Below, piece by piece: positions 59,101-64,000 of a stretch of 64,000 nt of DNA. Positions within the stretch are counted from its first letter, which is position 1. Each line of letters begins with the position of its first letter. The notes below the pieces were generated by a model. It had not been told where the DNA came from and did not search any database. It saw only the letters and a program-made list of their open reading frames with translations. Location: positions 46,741,263 through 46,805,262 of the forward strand of contig CM065697.1 in NCBI GenBank assembly GCA_017654935.2, in the 5' to 3' direction. A program made the position numbers and the translations under genes. The stretch comes from Phymorhynchus buccinoides (taxonomy: Eukaryota; Mollusca; Gastropoda; Neogastropoda; Raphitomidae).

Positions 59101-62100
59101 AAACTTGTGTGTGCACCTTGTTATGCACAACATTACCTTGTATCTACACTTTGTAGATCCGGAGAAAAAGCCAACCGTAACGTTACCACAGACACACGCG
59201 CACTTTCCCAAACACCCCCCACACACACACCACCACTCCACACAAAACAGACCACCGATTAGTCATGAGAACATACACTCACTTCGTTTGCAAAAGAGTG
59301 AGCCCAAAATGAAGAAGCTCTTCGGACTAAACTTTGTTTAATCGAACGAGCCAAAAAAATAACACCCCTCAGACTCGCCTCATTCAACCGAGCGAGCCAA
59401 AAATAAAAAATAAAAAAATTAACCCTTACCTTTACGCATTTCAAAAACACGAAGGGAATGTTTTAGTCTCATCCACTGAACAAAAGAAAGGGGAGGAGGG
59501 GGAGGGGAATGTCCCCACAACACGCTTCGATCGGGCATTAATATACCTGAACTTGCGTTGGACGTCCCGGCCACGGACTGGGACGTACCAAGGCGAGGGG
59601 GGACAGGTTGGAGGCTGGGGAGGGGGGGCTGGAGGGGGGCGGGGGGGAAGATGGAGGCGGGGGAGTCAGTGGAAGGGTCGGAGGAGGAGGAGGAGGAGGA
59701 GGCGGCTAGCTGCAGCATGGACTTGAGGATGACAGAGCCGGAGGTAGGGGGAGAGCCGCGATCCGTGTAGGCGTTGGAGTACAGACTGTCCCCGGCAAAG
59801 TAACTGCCTGTAAGCATCATCATCATCATCATCATCATCTTCGTTATCATCATCACCATCTTCATCATCATCATCTTCGTTATCATCATCATCATCATCA
59901 TCATCATCTTCGTCATCATCATCACCATTATCATAATGTAGTTATGTAGGCGTTGGAGTACAGACTGTCCCCGGCAAAATAACTGCCTGTAAGCATCATC
60001 ATCATCATCATCATCATCATCGTTATCATCATCACCATCTTTATCATCATCATCATCTTCGTTATCATCATCATCATCATCATCTTCGTCATCATCATCA
60101 CCATTATCATAATGTAGTTATGTAGGCGTTGGAGTACAGACTGTCCCCGGCAAAGTAGCTGCCTGTAAGCATCATCATCATCACCATTATCATCATCTTC
60201 ATGCTTTCCCCTGCACTCACCCTGTCCAAACGTGGTGCCGTGTTTTCCACAGAACCTCCAGTCAAAGCCTGTCCTGCAGATGGCGCTGATGGTGCTTTTA
60301 TCATTAAATACTTAACACACCGACATAATATTGGACTCGAGCCACGTGGCTTCATTTTGCCTTCCTGTTCGCATTCTCTATTTTTTATCCCTACCTTTTT
60401 CCCTGTGGCACGAGGCGGCAAGTGTCGGACTAGCGAGACCCCATTCTTTGGATCGGCTGCTATGGCTTTAATACACAGACATCATATTGTTTCCCCCTGC
60501 ACTCACCCTGTCCAAACGCGGTGCCGTGCTTGCCGCAGAACCTCCAGTCAAAGCCTCTCCTGCAGATGGCGTCGATGGTGCTGACCTTGGTGCCGTGGAA
60601 CAGCAGCAGCTCCTTCACCACGTGGCCACTGTTCTCCTGGATCATCTGCTCCTTCTTCCTGAACACGCAGAAAACGCAACAGATGAAAGGACTCGCTTCT
60701 TCTTCAGACCTGTTTACCCTGAAATTGGGCTTTGTGATTTCAAAATCCAAAATAAGTGTATTTGTTTTACAAAATTGGAGTACTCCAACAAGAAAGTTTT
60801 TTTAAAAAGTGCAAACATGCATACATTTTCATAACAACTTATGGAAATACTATGTCAAAAGTGTCATCCATTATTTACAACACACACACAAATCGCACCA
60901 GTTTCCTGAATCAGGCATTGGCAACATACAGAAATTATTTGTTTTCACCATTTCACCATATTTTTCCCCATGTACGATATTTATCATATTTTTGTCAGAT
61001 ATGTGTACAAAATATGGTGAAATCTTATGGTTAAACAGGTCTGCTTCTTCTTCTTTCGCTCAGACAGTTTCCTGTCATATGAGCGAAGATGCGTCATGCT
61101 GCCGTTATGCGCCTAACTAAGAAATAGTTAGGCCCAGCATGTCCGACTTCGGCTGAAGAAATCTTTGTTCGAATACATAGAAAAACAGGCAGGAGAATGG
61201 ATCAGTAAGATAACAGATAACAGTAAGCAAAGGGGAAAGGCAAAGTGAAAGAGTGACAGATTAGAGGAAGTTACAAGCACAGAACAGAACTTCAAGAAGG
61301 TGGGGGAACTATTTTTATGAAAGACCCCCCCCCCCCCCCCCCCGGTATCCCCAAGGGGAGAGACTCGTGGAGGGTGCAGGGTCATCCAGCTCCCCAAATG
61401 GAGGCACGAGGCATCCACCTACTGCCCCGGGTTATGCTACCATTTGTAATTTGCAGAAAATAATTGTTAGATTTCTGATCACACACACCAAAACATGACC
61501 ACATATGCTTGCTTCGCTTATCAAAAGCAGCACAGAGGTAAGCATAAGCAAGAGAAGACAAGGAAGATAAAGAGGAGGAGGAGGAGGAGGAAGAGGAGGA
61601 GAACTACATCTGCTTTTCACACACATCATGCCCACAGTTCTCCCGAGTCATCGACTCCTTCTTCCTGAACACACATAGAGTGGCACAGTGGTAGCGCGTT
61701 CGCCTCGTGTCAAGTAAACCCGAGTTCAAACCTGGGTATAGGGGATTTTTCCTCTCACTGTAAACTAGGCCTGAACTCTTTCTATTCTAACCTGCGCTCT
61801 CGTTGCAGGGCATGCGCACAACGCCTCGTTACTAAGGCAACGGGATATCGCATGTGAACTTTAAAAATTCATAGTTCATAGGTTAACAGTCATGCGTGCT
61901 TCAAACTGGCTCAGAGGGCTACTACTACGTTTCATTCATGCCTCGACACTGACTGGCTGGTTGAAGGGTCTATTTTGGGACCTTAATATTATATTTTCGC
62001 TATTATGAGTATGCCTGGCTTGACAAAACATGCATTTATTTTAAAATATCACAAATCAAAACTAATAAAGTGGATGCTTTGAAACTGTTGCAGGTGTTAG

Positions 62101-62260
62101 TCCTGTATATTGTGTACATATTGGCAAAATTTCACATTTGTATCTGTTACCATTATTTAGAAAATATTTTTTTGGTAACCTATGCAAATCGGCCAGTATA
62201 GAACATTTGCAAGGGGAAGCAACTGGCCAGCATGGAATGAGTTAACGATCTGAACGTGGA

Positions 62261-62291
<31 letters not shown>

Positions 62292-63064
62292 CATGTGCCC
62301 ATGTACTTAGCACACGTTAAACCCAGTGCAACGAAAAAAGTTGTCATTTGGTCCAAATTTAACACCCATCCACCCCCAAACCTTCCTTCGTTCCTCATCA
62401 GTCACACAAAAATCACATGCAAAAAAAAGAAAAAAGGGTGGCGTGCCTCTGGCTGCGACGCCCTCTCCAGGTAGGGAGCAACCCGAATTTCAGAGACGCC
62501 TCTGTGACTATAAAGTACCTTAATACAACACAAAATAATCAGGACAGGTTTAACTCACAGAGAACCCCCCCCCCCCTCCCCCCATGGGGATACCGGGGGG
62601 TCTTTTGTATAAATAGTTCCCCCACCTTCTGGAAGTTCTGTGCTTGTAACTTCTTCTAATCTGTCACTCTTTTTGACTCTGCCTTTTCTCTCGAGTTACT
62701 CTCATCCACTATCTTTTTGCCTTACCCGGTCCATTCCCCTGCCTTTTTTCACGAAACACTTTCAAAAACATTTCCTCCTCCAGCCGAAGTCGGACTTGCT
62801 GGGCCTAACTATTTCTTAGTTAGGCGCATAACGGCAGCATGACACATCTGTGCTCATAATTGACAGGAAACTGTCTGAGTGATCGAGGAGGAGGAGGAGG
62901 AGGACTCACAGGGAAAATGACTTCCAGAGGTAGGGGTTCTGTATGCGCACGATGCGGGTGATGTCGGCGGACGGGAACTTCATGCTCTCGTAGAAGCGCA
63001 CGCTGACGTTGATGTACTCCGCAGAGTCCGGCTCCAGGGGCACCGCCACCACCTCCGTCAGGTT
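57356..63064 (-). CDS. PARP7/11/12-like mono-ADP-ribosyltransferase, C-terminal exons
   Basis: Transfers ADP-ribose from NAD+ to proteins. Exons 62910-63064, 60507-60658, 59547-59807 and 57356-58674 join in phase through GT-AG introns. In order: a helix-like lead-in YESMKFPSADITRIVRIQNP then YLWKSFSLKKEQM, the NAD-binding HGTK (His of the H-Y triad) in KELLLFHGTK, FDWRFCGKHGTAFGQGSYFA (Tyr of the triad), then a Ser/Pro-rich stretch of about 400 residues, then the end of the fold MFLARVLTG, YRRPPPLDPNDP, YDSCVDNIHTPRIWVIFD and YPEYAIEYQ. The motif set (RRPPP, YDSCVDN, YPEY) is that of the TIPARP/PARP11/PARP12 branch, which makes mono-ADP-ribose. Any WWE or zinc-finger part lies right of the window. 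The insertion in the catalytic core is odd. Confidence 0.9.
58675..59546 (-). other. PARP intron C/D with (GT)n
   Basis: Holds two (GT)n tracts (58970-59027 and 59036-59097) joined by GCTAAACTT, i.e. a duplicated microsatellite block. Confidence 0.8.
59547..59807 (-). CDS. PARP exon C: GSYFAGDSLYSNAY plus Ser/Pro insertion start
   Basis: Acceptor GCTTACAG, donor TCAG|GTATAT; 261 nt = 2 + 86 codons + 1. Begins (G)SYFAGDSLYSNAYTD, then turns low-complexity (Ser run, PPAPLQPPLPSLQPVPP). Confidence 0.9.
59816..60208. repeat. 178-bp duplication with (TCA)n and copies of the exon C start
   Basis: Two further copies of the exon C acceptor and first 14 codons (59946-59986 and 60121-60162), each after a TCATCA/TCTTCG microsatellite. 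Both read GSYFAGDSLYSNAY and then run to a stop (ITTL*) with no donor. Confidence 0.9.
60221..60296 (-). pseudogene. Partial copy of PARP exon B (3' half)
   Basis: Reads STISAICRTGFDWRFCGKHG then TTFGQG and keeps the GTGAGT donor, but lacks the HGTK half and an acceptor. Frame intact with a few substitutions from exon B. Confidence 0.85.
60507..60658 (-). CDS. PARP exon B with HGTK and GFDWRFCGKHG
   Basis: Acceptor GTGTTCAG, donor CAGG|GTGAGT; 152 nt. Encodes KKEQMIQENSGHVVKELLLF then HGTKVSTIDAICRRGFDWRF and CGKHGTAFGQ(G), the donor loop and NAD-binding core. Confidence 0.92.
60705..61043. mobile_element. MITE family F10, copy 2
   Basis: CAGACCTGTTTACCC ... GGTTAAACAGGTCTG inverted ends between CTTCTT-type flanks. 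Inserted about 45 bp upstream of the exon B acceptor. Confidence 0.8.
61046..61365 (+). mobile_element. Two-headed repeat F8, type A, copy 6
   Basis: CATGCTGCCGTTATGCGCC, the TAACTA-AGAAA-TAGTTA hairpin and the tail with a C20 run then GGTATCCCC. In the PARP intron A/B. Confidence 0.8.
61629..61672 (-). pseudogene. Partial copy of PARP exon B (5' end with acceptor)
   Basis: TGTTCAG then KKESMTRENCGH, clearly related to KKEQMIQENSGH of exon B; homology stops after about 12 codons and a stop follows. Confidence 0.7.
61676..62520 (+). mobile_element. tRNA-derived SINE S1, copy 3, split by an insertion
   Basis: The head at 61676-61772 (GTGGCACAGTGGTAGCGCG, GAGTTCAAACCTG) and body/tail at 62245-62520 (AGTCTTTCGGATGAGACGAT, GCCTCTGGCTGCGACGCC) are parted by about 470 bp. 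The two halves join at the same place seen unbroken in the 32577 copy. Confidence 0.8.
61773..62244. mobile_element. Insertion inside SINE S1
   Basis: About 470 bp; the ends GAACTCTTTCTATTCT and (inverse) TAACTCATTCCATGCT are similar, suggesting imperfect terminal inverted repeats. No ORF. Confidence 0.5.
62575..62876 (-). mobile_element. Two-headed repeat F8, type A, copy 7
   Basis: Inverted copy: GGGGATACCGGGGGGTC first, ending GGCGCATAACGGCAGCATGA. It abuts PARP exon A, with only a GGA tract between. Confidence 0.8.
62910..63064 (-). CDS. PARP exon A
   Basis: Acceptor TTCCTCAG, donor CT|GTGAGT; 155 nt. Encodes NLTEVVAVPLEPDSAEYINV then SVRFYESMKFPSADITRIVR and IQNPYLWKSFS plus two bases. 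Matches the start of PARP catalytic domains (IxRIQN..LW). Confidence 0.88.
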
Positions 63065-63102
63065 CTGAGGAACACAGCGACAACAATGACGATAATAATA
63101 AA

Positions 63103-63432
63103 GATCCCCATGGGGATACCGGGGGGTCTTTCGTAAAAAATAGTTACCCCACCTTCTGGAAGTTCTGTGCTTGTAACTTCCTCTAATCTGCCATTCTTTG
63201 ACTCTGCCTTTTCCTTTCTATTATTCACTACCTTTCTGATTTATTGGCCCATTCTCCTGCCTGTTTTTCAGAAAAATCTTCAAAATAATTATTCTCCTAT
63301 TGAGCTCCTCCAAAATCGGCTGTACGCAGCTGTGTCGGCTGTACGCAGCGGGGAGACCAGTGAAAACTGAAAGCCGGACACATACGTATCTTACCCATTA
63401 TGGCCATATGGCCTGGGAACACAGAAGGAAGG
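63103..63432 (-). mobile_element. Two-headed repeat F8, type B, copy 8
   Basis: CCCATGGGGATACCGGGGGG tail, head with CTGTACGCAGCGGGGAGACC and TATGGCCATATGGCCTGGGA. Confidence 0.8.
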
Positions 63433-63455
63433 AAGGAATAATAAAGAAAGCTTAT

Positions 63456-63670
63456 CAGGGCCCCCCATTTGGGGGTCTATGAAGCACTAAAATTCTAAAG
63501 GACCCTCTAAAAGAATGTGCAGGGGGTCCCAGGGATGCACTAGAAAAATTCTTTTTAGCGTTCGCAATGCCACTGGGACCGTCTATCCCGCCTCTAGGAG
63601 TAGGACCCTCTATTTTGTAAGTGAAGGAGTCCCTGGGACCCCTTGTTTTGCGGGACGATTGGGAGCCCTG
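63456..63670 (-). mobile_element. MITE family F3, copy 4, with 6-bp TSD
   Basis: CAGGGCCCCCC ... TGGGAGCCCTG; GCTTAT at 63450-63455 and 63671-63676. Confidence 0.85.
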
Positions 63671-63761
63671 GCTTATATAGCGCACATTCCAGGCTAGCTG
63701 CTCATGGCGCAAAAATACAAAAAATACATTTAACCAAATTACATCAATACCCATGCTCGCA

Positions 63762-63912
63762 CGCACACAAGCACACACACAGACGAACACAGCATATCAT
63801 TTACATGCGCATGCACACATACATACATACGTACATACGTGCGTACGTACGTACATACATACATACATACATACATACATACATACACACACACACAAAC
63901 ACATACACACCT
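63762..63912. repeat. (CA)n/(CATA)n/(CGTA)n microsatellite
   Basis: Mixed tetranucleotide tract. Confidence 0.9.
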
Positions 63913-63922
63913 ATGCCTACAC

Positions 63923-64000
63923 CAGACCTGTTTACCCCTATTTTGCAAAGTTGTAATTTCTGAAAAAACCCACCCACATAATTTTGAGGAAAAAACCCTG
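63923..64000 (+). mobile_element. MITE family F10, copy 3, cut by the window end
   Basis: CAGACCTGTTTACCCCTATT opens as in the other F10 copies; the right end is beyond the window. Confidence 0.55.

Overview
This window is animal nuclear DNA from an intron-rich, repeat-dense genome. Genes are split by GT-AG introns, there are tRNA-headed SINEs, non-LTR retrotransposon remnants and several MITE families, and (GA)n, (CA)n and (TCA)n microsatellites are extreme in number and length. No bacterial or viral gene organisation is seen. An invertebrate, plausibly a marine mollusc, is my best guess. That is inference from the style of the sequence, not from a diagnostic gene.

Left end (1-7.0 kb): the first four coding exons of CPSF3 (CPSF-73, the pre-mRNA 3'-end endonuclease) on the minus strand, with clean splice phases. 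The rest of the gene lies left of the window. Its introns hold an 858-bp SINE with a 15-bp target duplication, a 19-bp minisatellite that copies the exon 4 donor site, a tRNA-SINE and two MITEs. The CPSF3 5' flank is duplicated around a foldback element (7.1-7.8 kb).

7.8-13.9 kb: microsatellites (a composite tract at 8.4-9.1 kb), a 60-bp minisatellite and dispersed repeats. No host gene is recognised.

13.8-23.5 kb: two convergent ankyrin-repeat paralogs (plus strand 13.9-16.3 kb, minus strand 20.7-23.5 kb) and a frameshifted third fragment between them. The minus-strand copy adds five 37-residue basic repeats, four of which keep KRRAS followed by a serine-rich stretch.

23.5-57 kb: mostly non-genic. 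It holds a 2.7-kb 46/37-bp minisatellite, foldback, TTAA-, TA- and 6-bp-TSD MITEs, a two-headed dispersed repeat, non-LTR 3' ends, a near-perfect 78-bp-arm hairpin and a tandem array hit by a TA-target MITE. One unrecognised candidate first exon sits near 26.95 kb.

Right end (57.4-63.1 kb): four exons of a PARP7/11/12-like mono-ADP-ribosyltransferase on the minus strand, with its start right of the window. A Ser/Pro-rich insertion of about 400 residues lies inside the catalytic domain, and broken copies of its catalytic exons sit in its introns.

The three host loci (mRNA 3'-end processing, ankyrin scaffold, ADP-ribosylation) show no sign of working as one system. All calls come from reading the sequence; no database search was run.
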